A DNA stretch of 5,334 bases. Source: Deltaproteobacteria bacterium (GTDB lineage Bacteria; UBA10199; DSSB01). The notes beneath the pieces were generated by a model. The model was not told where the DNA came from. It saw nothing but the letters and a program-made list of their open reading frames with translations, and searched no databases. This document shows positions 1 through 5,334 of this stretch, one piece after another (the stretch's first letter is position 1; each line of letters starts with the position of its first letter). The translations under genes and the position numbers were made by a program. The DNA is taken from contig JAGRNM010000110.1 in NCBI GenBank assembly GCA_020440745.1, positions 1 through 5,334 of the forward strand, written 5' to 3'.

Positions 1-1
1 C

Positions 2-91
2 GATCACTCCCTTCGAGGAGGGCGCCAACCCACTGATGAAGTTTTGGATCTTAAGTCTTTGCAAAAAAAGGGACGTCCTACTAAATTTTAG
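2..91 (+). CDS. Possible 3' end of an unidentified plus-strand gene (partial)
   Basis: From the left edge, frame 2 stays open for 29 codons and stops at TAG (89-91), leaving 10 nt before the stop of the convergent phasin-like gene. The visible tail is hydrophilic and basic, reads ...DEVLDLKSLQKKGRPTKF, and looks like a normal protein C-terminus. I do not recognise the family. The fragment is too short to prove coding: the neighbouring plus frame is also open (stop at 96-98), and one minus-strand frame is open from about position 86 to the edge. Frame 2 is preferred for its residue composition and because a convergent gene would explain why the minus-strand series ends here. No rho-independent terminator is visible between the two stops. 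Confidence 0.4.
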   Translation, partial: DHSLRGGRQPTDEVLDLKSLQKKGRPTKF

Positions 92-101
92 GCCTTAATT
101 T

Positions 102-536
102 TTATGATTCTAAATAATCAGCTCCACTAAAGTCTAAACCCTCTTCTATATCTTGTGCTGTATGGGATAGGTCCACTTTATCAATCTTGACCATATCCTC
201 ACCTTTTTTCTTTTTTCTAAAATCTACTTTAACATCTAAGTGCATTTGCATGCCGGACAAAGCTTTTTGGAGTTCTTCATGAACTTTAATCTTAGACAAA
301 AACTGAGCCAACTCTTTGGCCACTAGTTTCATGACTTCGTCTTTTTGCCGCTTTAAAGTATCCATCAGACCACTGACGGCTTCAGTGGGCACTTTAAGAT
401 CGCCTAGACTTTTACGCACTGTCTCTTCCGTCATAAAAATAGCACCCACACCAGTTAGCAAAATCTTACGTGCCAAATCACTCACCGGAGTACTCTTTTT
501 TTCTTTATGCTCGTTTAAATCCAATGGATCTTCCAT
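102..536 (-). CDS. Phasin-like coiled-coil protein, 144 aa
   Basis: A small soluble protein with no signal peptide or clear membrane segment. Residues 1-18 are a charged, probably disordered leader. Residues 19-95 are helical and heptad-like: DLARKILLTGVGAIFMTEE, then VRKSLGDLKVPTEAVSGL, then a charged helix up to about residue 94. This layout (a short hydrophobic LLTGVGA patch followed by TEE and a long amphipathic helix) resembles small proteins annotated as phasin or polyhydroxyalkanoate synthesis regulator. Residues 98-107 look like a beta strand and are followed by a KKKK run (108-111) and an acidic tail. The ATG is supported by a strong ribosome-binding site 6 nt upstream. The gene follows the SRPBCC gene by 29 nt and is last in the minus-strand series. 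If it is a true phasin it would coat storage granules or bind a polymer synthase, but no PHA gene is visible here. It could equally be an uncharacterised envelope- or lipid-associated coiled-coil protein. The gene call is firm and the family is tentative. Confidence 0.55.
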   Translation of the reverse strand: MEDPLDLNEHKEKKSTPVSDLARKILLTGVGAIFMTEETVRKSLGDLKVPTEAVSGLMDTLKRQKDEVMKLVAKELAQFLSKIKVHEELQKALSGMQMHLDVKVDFRKKKKGEDMVKIDKVDLSHTAQDIEEGLDFSGADYLES

Positions 537-540
537 AAGC

Positions 541-548
541 TTCCCCTT
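541..548 (-). promoter_or_regulatory. Strong Shine-Dalgarno site of the phasin-like gene
   Basis: On the minus strand the bases before the ATG read AAAGGGGAAGCTTATG. The GGGG core (543-546) sits 6 nt from the start codon. This is the only near-ideal ribosome-binding site in the window and it fixes the start of the 144-residue protein. Confidence 0.75.
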
Positions 549-565
549 TTTTTATTAAAAAATGA

Positions 566-991
566 CTAAGCTAATTCCTCAGCACGGGCTTTAAAAGCTT
601 TTAACATCGAAGGCAGATTAGATCCTACTAACTTATTAGAAATCGTTTTAGGAACCAAACCACCAAAGTCCACACTAATTCCATACTCGGCCTCTACTAC
701 GCCTTTTTTGTCTTTTAGTTTCCAATGGCCACTATTGGTCTTCATCAAGTCCCCTTCCACTAGGGTCCAGCTGATTCCTTTATTAGGACTAAATTTAAAA
801 TCTAAGACGTAATTAATTTTTTTGATAATACTAACAGTAAACTTAACACGTGCGGACTTAGCTGTAATATTTTGCACTTCTACTTTTTTAGTCTCTGACA
901 GAAATTCTGGATAGGCCTCAAAGTCAGTTATAACTTCATAGATGGTCTTGATAGGGGCCTCGATTTCGATACTAGCTTGGGTCGATGACAT
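566..991 (-). CDS. SRPBCC / Coq10-RatA-like (polyketide cyclase family) protein, 141 aa
   Basis: A single START-like helix-grip domain fills the protein. An N-terminal strand (IEIEAPIKTIYEVITDF, residues 8-24) leads into the characteristic EAYPEFLSETKKVEV (25-39), which matches the YPEFLPW-type motif of the Coq10/RatA branch. Alternating strands follow, with WTLVEGDLMKTNSGHWKL (75-92) in the usual final hairpin. A long C-terminal amphipathic helix (about 114-140, starting VPKTISNKLVG) would close the hydrophobic cavity. The length is normal for the family. Members bind a lipid, quinone or polyketide-like ligand; Coq10 is a ubiquinone-binding chaperone and RatA is described as a toxin acting on ribosomes. 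The ligand here cannot be told from sequence. The ATG has an AAGGA-like site (1001-1007) at a longer than usual spacing of 11-12 nt. It lies 40 nt after glpX and 29 nt before the phasin-like gene and probably shares their transcript. Confidence 0.87.
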   Translation of the reverse strand: MSSTQASIEIEAPIKTIYEVITDFEAYPEFLSETKKVEVQNITAKSARVKFTVSIIKKINYVLDFKFSPNKGISWTLVEGDLMKTNSGHWKLKDKKGVVEAEYGISVDFGGLVPKTISNKLVGSNLPSMLKAFKARAEELA

Positions 992-1031
992 AGTTTTATT
1001 TTTCCTTTTTTAAATTAGAGTGCTTTTAATC

Positions 1032-1988
1032 TTAATCATATTTAGGTTTGCTATCAAAGTGGTGCGTTGCTTCCACATGACGAACAGTCTTAGATAAAGA
1101 ACGCATCACAATGGAATAAGTATGGGCACCACCAGGAAAGAAGCGCACTCCTCTTAATAGATCTCCACTTGTTACACCTGTGGCGGCAAACATGACTTCC
1201 CCCTTAGCCAAGTCATTTAAAGTAAAAATCTTCTCTAAGTCCTCTAAGCCCATCTTACGAGCTCGGTCTTTTTCTTCTTGATGCCGAAAACGCAACTGAG
1301 CTTGCATCACACCGCCTAAGCACTTTAAAGCAGCCGCTGCCAACACTCCCTCAGGAGCACCCCCAATCCCAAAAAGGATATCCACGTCACTATTGGGATC
1401 ACAAGTGGCGATGGCCGCACTCACATCTCCATCACTGATTAATTTAATTCGGGCACCAGACTGACGGACTTCAGCAATCAAATCCTCATGACGAGAACGA
1501 TCTAAAATAACGACTGTTAAGTCTTCTACTCGACAAGCCTTGGCCTCCGCTAAAGCCTGCAAGTTTTCTGTAGGGCTTTTTTGTAAATCAATCACGCCTT
1601 GTCCTGCAGGACCTGTGGCGATTTTGTTCATATAGGTGTCAGGGGCGTGTAAAAAATTTCCTTTTTCCGCAATGGCAATGACTGCCAAAGCATTAGGAGC
1701 ACCCGTAGCACAAAGGTTGGTTCCTTCTAAGGGGTCTAAAGCAATGTCGACTTTAAGAGAACCTCCTAAACCAACTTTCTCCCCAATATAAAGCATAGGG
1801 GCCTCGTCCCTTTCACCCTCTCCAATCACCACAGTCCCATCAAAGTCCATATGACTTAAAGACTTACGCATGGCATCCACGGCGGCCTGATCGGCAGCTT
1901 TACCATCTCCCTTGCCCATAAGACGGGCAGAATTAATAGCCGCAGCTTCGGTGACACGAACCATTTCTAGTGCTAAATTTCTATCCAA
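1032..1988 (-). CDS. glpX: Fructose-1,6-bisphosphatase class II (GlpX), 318 aa
   Basis: Hydrolyses fructose 1,6-bisphosphate to fructose 6-phosphate in the cytoplasm, the committed step of gluconeogenesis; some lineages also use it on sedoheptulose bisphosphate. The metal and catalytic residues known from E. coli GlpX fall at the same numbers here: D33 (KAADQAA), E57 (VVIGEGERDEAPML), D85 and E88 (LDPLEGTN) and E213 (GIGGAPEGV). The DGDVSAAI segment (186-193) is also present. The fold is complete, though slightly shorter at the C-terminus than the E. coli enzyme. The start is TTG: an in-frame TAA lies only five codons upstream, no ATG or GTG precedes TTG, and MDRNLALEMVRVTEAAA lines up with the E. 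coli N-terminus MRRELAIEFSRVTESAA. Starting at the ATG of residue 9 would drop conserved sequence. Only a weak GAG lies before the TTG. The gene begins 7 nt after a periodic hairpin filling the thrC-glpX spacer. Confidence 0.97.
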   Translation of the reverse strand: MDRNLALEMVRVTEAAAINSARLMGKGDGKAADQAAVDAMRKSLSHMDFDGTVVIGEGERDEAPMLYIGEKVGLGGSLKVDIALDPLEGTNLCATGAPNALAVIAIAEKGNFLHAPDTYMNKIATGPAGQGVIDLQKSPTENLQALAEAKACRVEDLTVVILDRSRHEDLIAEVRQSGARIKLISDGDVSAAIATCDPNSDVDILFGIGGAPEGVLAAAALKCLGGVMQAQLRFRHQEEKDRARKMGLEDLEKIFTLNDLAKGEVMFAATGVTSGDLLRGVRFFPGGAHTYSIVMRSLSKTVRHVEATHHFDSKPKYD

Positions 1989-1995
1989 TTGAACT

Positions 1996-2092
1996 CGTTG
2001 TTAGTTGTTGGTTATTGGTTGTTCGTAGGAGAGGTTTGCCCTTTGGACAATCCCTATCCCAACGAAAAACGAAAAACAAAAAACGAACAACG
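1996..2092. repeat. 97-nt imperfect palindrome with 7-nt periodic arms (thrC-glpX spacer)
   Basis: The left arm (1996-2027) and the reverse complement of the right arm (2061-2092) match at 25 of 32 positions without gaps. Both are built of a 7-nt word: left GTTGTTA, GTTGTTG, GTTATTG, GTTGTTC; right, reverse-complemented, GTTGTTC, GTTTTTT, GTTTTTC, GTTTTTC. The shared pattern is GTTNTTN, and all seven differences fall at or next to the variable positions. The 33-nt middle holds a small hairpin at the centre (2036-2050). On the mRNA strand it is TTGTCC-AAA-GGGCAA, six pairs including one U-G. The element starts 4 nt after the thrC stop and ends 7 nt before the glpX start. No T-run follows it in either direction, so it does not look like a rho-independent terminator. 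It may be a dispersed palindromic repeat or an mRNA stability or processing structure. Confidence 0.8.
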
Positions 2093-2096
2093 CCTC

Positions 2097-3149
2097 TTAC
2101 CATTTTAATTTTTCTAATACTGCCTCTACCCTGGCTTCTACCACGTGAGGTTTGGGCGAAAGAGCAATGGCCTGGTCTGGATCCTTAAGTCCATGCCCTG
2201 TCAAAGTACAAACCACCTTTTCTCCCCCTTTAAAAAATCCTTCTTTAGCTTTTTTAATCAAACCCGCGATGGAAGCTGCTGATGCTGGCTCACAAAAAAA
2301 TCCATCTACTTGAGCGACAGCTTCGTAAGCTGCTAAGATTTCTTCGTCTTCCACCTTATCAATAAAACCACCAGACTCCTTGGCGACTTCTTTAGCTGGC
2401 TGCCAATTAGCCGGGTTGCCAATGCGGATAGCGCTAGCCACCGTCTCTGGGTGTTCAATAATCTTGTTTAAAACAATAGGGGCCGAACCCGCCGCCTGAA
2501 AACCACACATCTTGGGTTTTTGTTTAGCCTTACCTTCTTCAAAATAACGTGTGTAGCCTCGATAATAGGCGACGATATTACCAGCGTTACCAACAGGAAT
2601 AAAATGGTAGTCAGGTGCATCCCCTAAATCTTCTACAATTTCAAAGGCCGCCGTTTGCTGACCCAAAAGACGATGGGGATTAATACTATTGACTAAAATA
2701 ATACCGTCTTGTTCAGAAATTTTTTTAACGACAGCTAAGGCTTCGTCAAAATTACCTTTGACTTGAAAGACCTGAGCGCCATGGATTTGTGCTTGAGAAA
2801 GTTTTCCTAAAGCAATCTTACCCTCGGGCACAACGACCATCGCCGCAATCCCAGCTCTTGCTGCATAAGCTGCAGCCGAGGCGCTAGTATTGCCTGTGGA
2901 AGCACAAATAATAGCCTTAGTACCCATCTCTACTGCCTTACTCACCGCATAGGTCATTCCTCGATCTTTAAAAGAACCCGTAGGATTGAGACCCTCTAAT
3001 TTTAAATAAAGCTGAATGGGTAAATTAAATTTTTTAACCAAACCTTTGGACTCAAAGAGAGGTGTCCTGCCCTCATGCAAGGTAACAACAGCTTCTTCGG
3101 CCACGGGGAGGTAAGTACGATATTGTCTAATTAAACCAGGGTATAACAT
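2097..3149 (-). CDS. thrC: Threonine synthase (short, ThrC type), 350 aa
   Basis: A PLP enzyme of fold type II that converts O-phospho-L-homoserine and water to L-threonine and phosphate, the last step of threonine synthesis, in the cytoplasm. The N-terminus carries EGRTPLFES (26-34). The PLP lysine is K61 in LNPTGSFKDRGM, the most diagnostic motif of the family. The cofactor-ring asparagine is N87 in ASTGNTSAS. The phosphate-binding loop is PVGNAGN (185-191), and TLTGHGLKD (315-323) contains the T317 expected to contact the pyridine nitrogen. CEPASAASIAG (286-296) is also typical. The length matches the short class found in Thermus and Mycobacterium, and no long fungal- or E. coli-type N-terminal extension is present. 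The ATG is not preceded by a recognisable Shine-Dalgarno site; instead a periodic hairpin ends 11 nt upstream. It follows hom by 96 nt and precedes glpX by 108 nt. The serine/threonine dehydratase family is the alternative, but the motifs and the hom neighbour favour ThrC. Confidence 0.96.
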   Translation of the reverse strand: MLYPGLIRQYRTYLPVAEEAVVTLHEGRTPLFESKGLVKKFNLPIQLYLKLEGLNPTGSFKDRGMTYAVSKAVEMGTKAIICASTGNTSASAAAYAARAGIAAMVVVPEGKIALGKLSQAQIHGAQVFQVKGNFDEALAVVKKISEQDGIILVNSINPHRLLGQQTAAFEIVEDLGDAPDYHFIPVGNAGNIVAYYRGYTRYFEEGKAKQKPKMCGFQAAGSAPIVLNKIIEHPETVASAIRIGNPANWQPAKEVAKESGGFIDKVEDEEILAAYEAVAQVDGFFCEPASAASIAGLIKKAKEGFFKGGEKVVCTLTGHGLKDPDQAIALSPKPHVVEARVEAVLEKLKW

Positions 3150-3159
3150 AAGTGTATTG

Positions 3160-3239
3160 AGTCAACTGGCTAACTGGTCAACTGATGCTTTTCATAAGTT
3201 TAGAGAAAGAGCCCACCAGTTGACTTTTGACCAGTAGTC
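3160..3239. repeat. About 80-nt imperfect palindrome with 8-nt periodic arms (hom-thrC spacer)
   Basis: The left arm (3161-3184) is three 8-nt units: GTCAACTG, GCTAACTG, GTCAACTG. The right arm (3217-3239), reverse-complemented, is GACTACTG, GTCAAAA, GTCAACTG, so it has the same period with one base lost. On the mRNA strand, 3224-3214 pairs with 3187-3177 over 11 bp including one G-U. The stem then continues, past a 2-nt bulge, through 3211-3205 with 3193-3188 to an 11-nt loop (3194-3204). The outer units (3161-3168 with 3232-3239) match at 6 of 8 positions. The element fills the spacer, from 6 nt after the hom stop to 11 nt before the thrC ATG. No T-run follows, so it is not a standard terminator. 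It has the same design as the element after thrC but a different repeat word. Confidence 0.77.
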
Positions 3240-3245
3240 CCTCTT

Positions 3246-4562
3246 CTAAGGACATTCTTCTTCCACCCTAATTAAGGTATTGGGTCCAGGAATTTCTCGA
3301 AGTCGATTAATCAAAGTATGGGCCTTTTGGATATCTTTTTCTTTAGCCTCGTGAGTCAAAATAATAATAGGCACTTTTTTACCTTCATGACGAAGTGGCT
3401 GATAAACACTGGCCAGACTAATCGAATGTTTTCCCAAAATTTGAGTAATTTTGGCCAAAACTCCCGCCCGATCAATGGCCTGAAAACGACAATAATAAGG
3501 AGACCTAAGCTCGCCTAAATCCGTTAATTTTGCCTGATTAAGTTTATTTTTAAGCCCAAAAGGAGGTACAATAGCTGACCGGTTGGCAACTAAACGGCGC
3601 CCCACAGCTACTAAATCCCCCACAACAGCACTAGCCGTAGGGGCTCCTCCAGCTCCTTGACCATAAAAAAGGGCAGGCCCTACAAAATCACCCTCCACAG
3701 CCACGGCATTAAGCACGCCCCTAACAGAGGCTAATAAAGAAGTTTTAGGAATCATCGTGGGCTGAACACGCATCTGTAATTTTCCGCCCAAGTCTTTGGC
3801 AATGCCCAAGAGTTTAATACTATAATCAAAACGGTTAGCCATCTCTAAGTCTAAAGCAGAAATAGACTGAATCCCTTGCACCAAAAAATCTCGATAATCT
3901 ACCCAAGCCCCAAAAGCTAAACTAGAAAGTAAAGCCAGCTTATGAGCCGCATCCCATCCCCCCACATCCAGACGAGGATTGGCCTCAGCATAACCTAGCC
4001 TTTGCGCCTCTTCCAAAACCTGTTGGTAGTCAGCGCCCTTTTCTTCCATTTCTGTTAAGATATAATTACAGGTGCCGTTGAGGATACCATACAAAGACTG
4101 AATACGATTAGCCGCTAGGCCTTCCCGCAGGGACCTTAAAATGGGAATCCCACCAGCAACAGAAGCTTCAAAGCATAAGTCGACGCCTTTTTTAAGGGAC
4201 TGCTCGCTAAGCTCTAAGCCGTGTTCAGCCATAAGAGCCTTATTTGCTGTCACAAAGGCCTTACCCAAGGCAAAAGCTGACTTAGCTAGTTTTTTGGCCA
4301 AGGCTACCTGGCCTGTTAACTCCAAGACCAAGTCTATTTCTGGAGAAAACAAATCCGCACTATCTTGCGTCAAAAGCTCTTTTGGCAAAGCCATCAAACG
4401 CTTTTTGTGGGGAGACCTAACCAAGACTTTAACAATTTTTAATTCAGCGCCAAGACGAGCACTTAAAAGCTGCCTGTGTTCTTTTAATAATTTCCAAACT
4501 TGTTGGCCAACTGTTCCAAAACCAGCCATGCCAATACAAATTGTTTTTTTAGAGTTTTTCAT
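3246..4562 (-). CDS. hom: Homoserine dehydrogenase with C-terminal ACT domain, 438 aa
   Basis: Reduces L-aspartate 4-semialdehyde to L-homoserine with NAD(P)H, the branch point to threonine and methionine. The Rossmann nucleotide-binding domain starts at residue 8 with the GxGxxG loop GFGTVG (14-19). R49 in LVRSPHKKR sits where an arginine often contacts the NADP phosphate, so NADPH use is likely but inferred. TANKAL (105-110, K108) follows. The catalytic domain carries EASVAGGIPILRSL (about 132-145), GILNGTCNYIL (159-169) and the signature AEANPRLDVGGWDAAHKLALL, in which E193, D204 and K208 match the spacing of the substrate-binding and catalytic E, D and K of yeast HSD. Residues from about 355 form an ACT domain (FQAIDRAGVLAKITQILG and following), the usual site of threonine feedback in this 430-440-residue class. 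There is no fused aspartokinase. The gene follows the aminotransferase by 18 nt with no visible Shine-Dalgarno site; the bases before the ATG are almost all A and T. Confidence 0.97.
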   Translation of the reverse strand: MKNSKKTICIGMAGFGTVGQQVWKLLKEHRQLLSARLGAELKIVKVLVRSPHKKRLMALPKELLTQDSADLFSPEIDLVLELTGQVALAKKLAKSAFALGKAFVTANKALMAEHGLELSEQSLKKGVDLCFEASVAGGIPILRSLREGLAANRIQSLYGILNGTCNYILTEMEEKGADYQQVLEEAQRLGYAEANPRLDVGGWDAAHKLALLSSLAFGAWVDYRDFLVQGIQSISALDLEMANRFDYSIKLLGIAKDLGGKLQMRVQPTMIPKTSLLASVRGVLNAVAVEGDFVGPALFYGQGAGGAPTASAVVGDLVAVGRRLVANRSAIVPPFGLKNKLNQAKLTDLGELRSPYYCRFQAIDRAGVLAKITQILGKHSISLASVYQPLRHEGKKVPIIILTHEAKEKDIQKAHTLINRLREIPGPNTLIRVEEECP

Positions 4563-4580
4563 TTCAAAAATAAAAAATTT

Positions 4581-5334
4581 CTAAGCATCCTCAGAAAACA
4601 AAGCGTGCTTAATACCTCTTACCGCCTGCTTAATACGTTTTTCGTTTTCTACTAAAGCAAAACGCACCCAACCCTCGCCGCCTTCTCCAAAACCTACACC
4701 GGGACTCACGGCTACTTTGGCTTCTTTTAATAAAAGTTTAGAAAATTCGATAGAACCCAAGGCTTGGTATTTTTCTGGAATCTTAGCCCAAACAAACATG
4801 GTGGCTCTGGGTTTTTCTATCTCCCAGCCCACTTTATTTAATCCTTCGCACAAGGCATCTCTTCTGGCTTGATAAACACTGGCTATTTCTCTTACCACTT
4901 TTTGAGGACCATTTAAAGCAACCGTACCGGCAATTTGAATAGGTTGAAACATCCCATAGTCCAAGTAGCTTTTGATCTTTTTTAAAGCTGATACCATTTG
5001 AGCATTGCCACAACAAAAAGCGACTCGCCAACCAGGCATATTATAGCTCTTAGAAAGACTATAAAGCTCTACAGCAACTTCTTTAGCTCCTTTAACTTGC
5101 AAAATACTAGGGGGGGCTTCTCCTTCAAAATAAAGATCAGCATAAGCAAAATCGTGGATCACTCCCAAATGGTGAGCCTTTGCAAAAGCAATGACCTCTT
5201 CAAAAAACTCTAAGCTAACCACTTGTCCCGTGGGATTAGTGGGAAAACTTAAAACTAAGAGCTTTGGCCTAGGCCAGCTACTCTCCACTGCCTTTTTAAG
5301 ATGGGCTAAAAAATCTTCTTCGGGCCCACTTAAG
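4581..5334 (-). CDS. alaC: Alanine-type PLP aminotransferase, class I/II (5' end outside the window)
   Basis: A fold-type I aminotransferase, open through the right edge: 250 codons are visible and, compared with E. coli AlaC (412 aa), roughly the first 165 are missing. Sequence upstream of the GTG at 5286-5288 continues in the same frame ([20 protein letters not shown]) and aligns with AlaC, so that GTG is internal. Counting from the edge, NPTG is at 33-36, the PLP-ring aspartate at D61 and tyrosine at Y64 (HDFAYAD), the Schiff-base lysine at K95 ([12 protein letters not shown]) and the carboxylate-binding arginine at R224 (VRFALVE). [14 protein letters not shown] and SPGVGFG are near-identical to AlaC. 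AlaC makes alanine from pyruvate and glutamate. Its place directly before hom and thrC suggests a wider role in amino-group transfer around the aspartate family. LL-diaminopimelate aminotransferase or aspartate aminotransferase are close alternatives; AlaC-type fits best by sequence. Confidence 0.88.
   Translation of the reverse strand, partial: LSGPEEDFLAHLKKAVESSWPRPKLLVLSFPTNPTGQVVSLEFFEEVIAFAKAHHLGVIHDFAYADLYFEGEAPPSILQVKGAKEVAVELYSLSKSYNMPGWRVAFCCGNAQMVSALKKIKSYLDYGMFQPIQIAGTVALNGPQKVVREIASVYQARRDALCEGLNKVGWEIEKPRATMFVWAKIPEKYQALGSIEFSKLLLKEAKVAVSPGVGFGEGGEGWVRFALVENEKRIKQAVRGIKHALFSEDA

Noticed and set aside
7..22. CTCC...GGAG stem around TTCG at the left edge
   Set aside because: It is only 4-5 pairs, is not closed by the canonical C-G pair of a stable UUCG loop, and has no T-run. 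It probably falls inside coding sequence.
82..104. Terminator between the convergent stops at the left
   Set aside because: There is a short AGGCCT palindrome flanked by A and T, but no loop-bearing GC stem followed by a T-run can be drawn convincingly in either direction.
316..558. 80-codon plus-strand open frame antisense to the phasin-like gene
   Set aside because: The minus-strand frame has a strong ribosome-binding site and sensible coiled-coil protein content, so this is a shadow.
2021..2055. Sigma-70-like promoter (TTGTCC, 17 nt, TACGAA) on the minus strand before glpX
   Set aside because: The match is 4 of 6 and about 3 of 6 to consensus, and it overlaps the hairpin centre. A match this poor is expected by chance, so it is not listed as a feature.
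1996..2092. CRISPR array reading of the repeated units
   Set aside because: The units are 7-8 nt, contiguous without spacers, and inverted between arms. This is not CRISPR architecture, and no cas genes are present.
1970..2188. 72-codon plus-strand open frame across the thrC-glpX spacer
   Set aside because: It overlaps the ends of glpX and thrC and runs through the periodic repeat. Its hydrophobic look comes from the T-rich repeat and antisense codons, and there is no ribosome-binding site or recognisable domain.
3150..3245. Threonine attenuator or T-box-like leader between hom and thrC
   Set aside because: There is no leader peptide rich in Thr or Ile codons, no T-box sequence, and no terminator T-run after the stem.
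4141..4584. 147-codon plus-strand open frame antisense to the start of hom
   Set aside because: It lies wholly over the well-supported hom N-terminal domain, and its translation shows no family motif and an odd composition. It is a frame shadow.
4834..5031. 65-codon minus-strand open frame inside alaC
   Set aside because: It is in another frame of a clearly conserved aminotransferase region, with no motif of its own.
5286..5288. GTG as the start of the aminotransferase
   Set aside because: The frame stays open to the window edge and the 15 upstream residues align with E. coli AlaC, so the gene is truncated by the window and not started here.

Overview
The window is a compact, moderately AT-rich stretch of bacterial chromosome that carries mostly housekeeping metabolism. 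Six genes lie head to tail on the minus strand. In transcription order (right to left) they are an alanine-type aminotransferase (alaC-like, cut by the right edge), homoserine dehydrogenase (hom), threonine synthase (thrC), class II fructose-1,6-bisphosphatase (glpX), a Coq10/RatA-type SRPBCC protein, and a small phasin-like coiled-coil protein. A 29-codon plus-strand reading frame at the left edge may be the 3' end of a convergent gene. No stretch longer than about 110 bases lacks a gene.

Organism: the proteins are of Gram-negative type, and the order aminotransferase-hom-thrC is, from memory, common in the former Deltaproteobacteria. Together with glpX and a phasin-like protein this suggests Bdellovibrionota or another deltaproteobacterial-type lineage. 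That placement is an inference with low to moderate confidence, because there is no rRNA or other marker here.

How the genes work together: hom makes homoserine and thrC turns phosphohomoserine into threonine. The homoserine kinase that links them (thrB) is not in the window. The aminotransferase probably exchanges amino groups among alanine, glutamate and related keto acids. GlpX is the gluconeogenic fructose bisphosphatase. The last two genes probably concern lipid or quinone binding and granule or envelope association, but their exact roles cannot be read from sequence. Spacing is tight (18, 40 and 29 nt) except on the two sides of thrC, and one transcript is plausible.

Most unusual content: the two spacers flanking thrC (96 and 108 nt) are each filled almost completely by an imperfect hairpin whose arms are short tandem repeats. 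The hom-thrC spacer has an 8-nt period (GTCAACTG type). The thrC-glpX spacer has a 7-nt period (GTTNTTN type) in both arms. The words differ but the layout is the same, which points to a dispersed class of periodic-arm palindromes or to RNA structures between genes. I see no new multi-gene system here; these two elements are the observations most worth following up.
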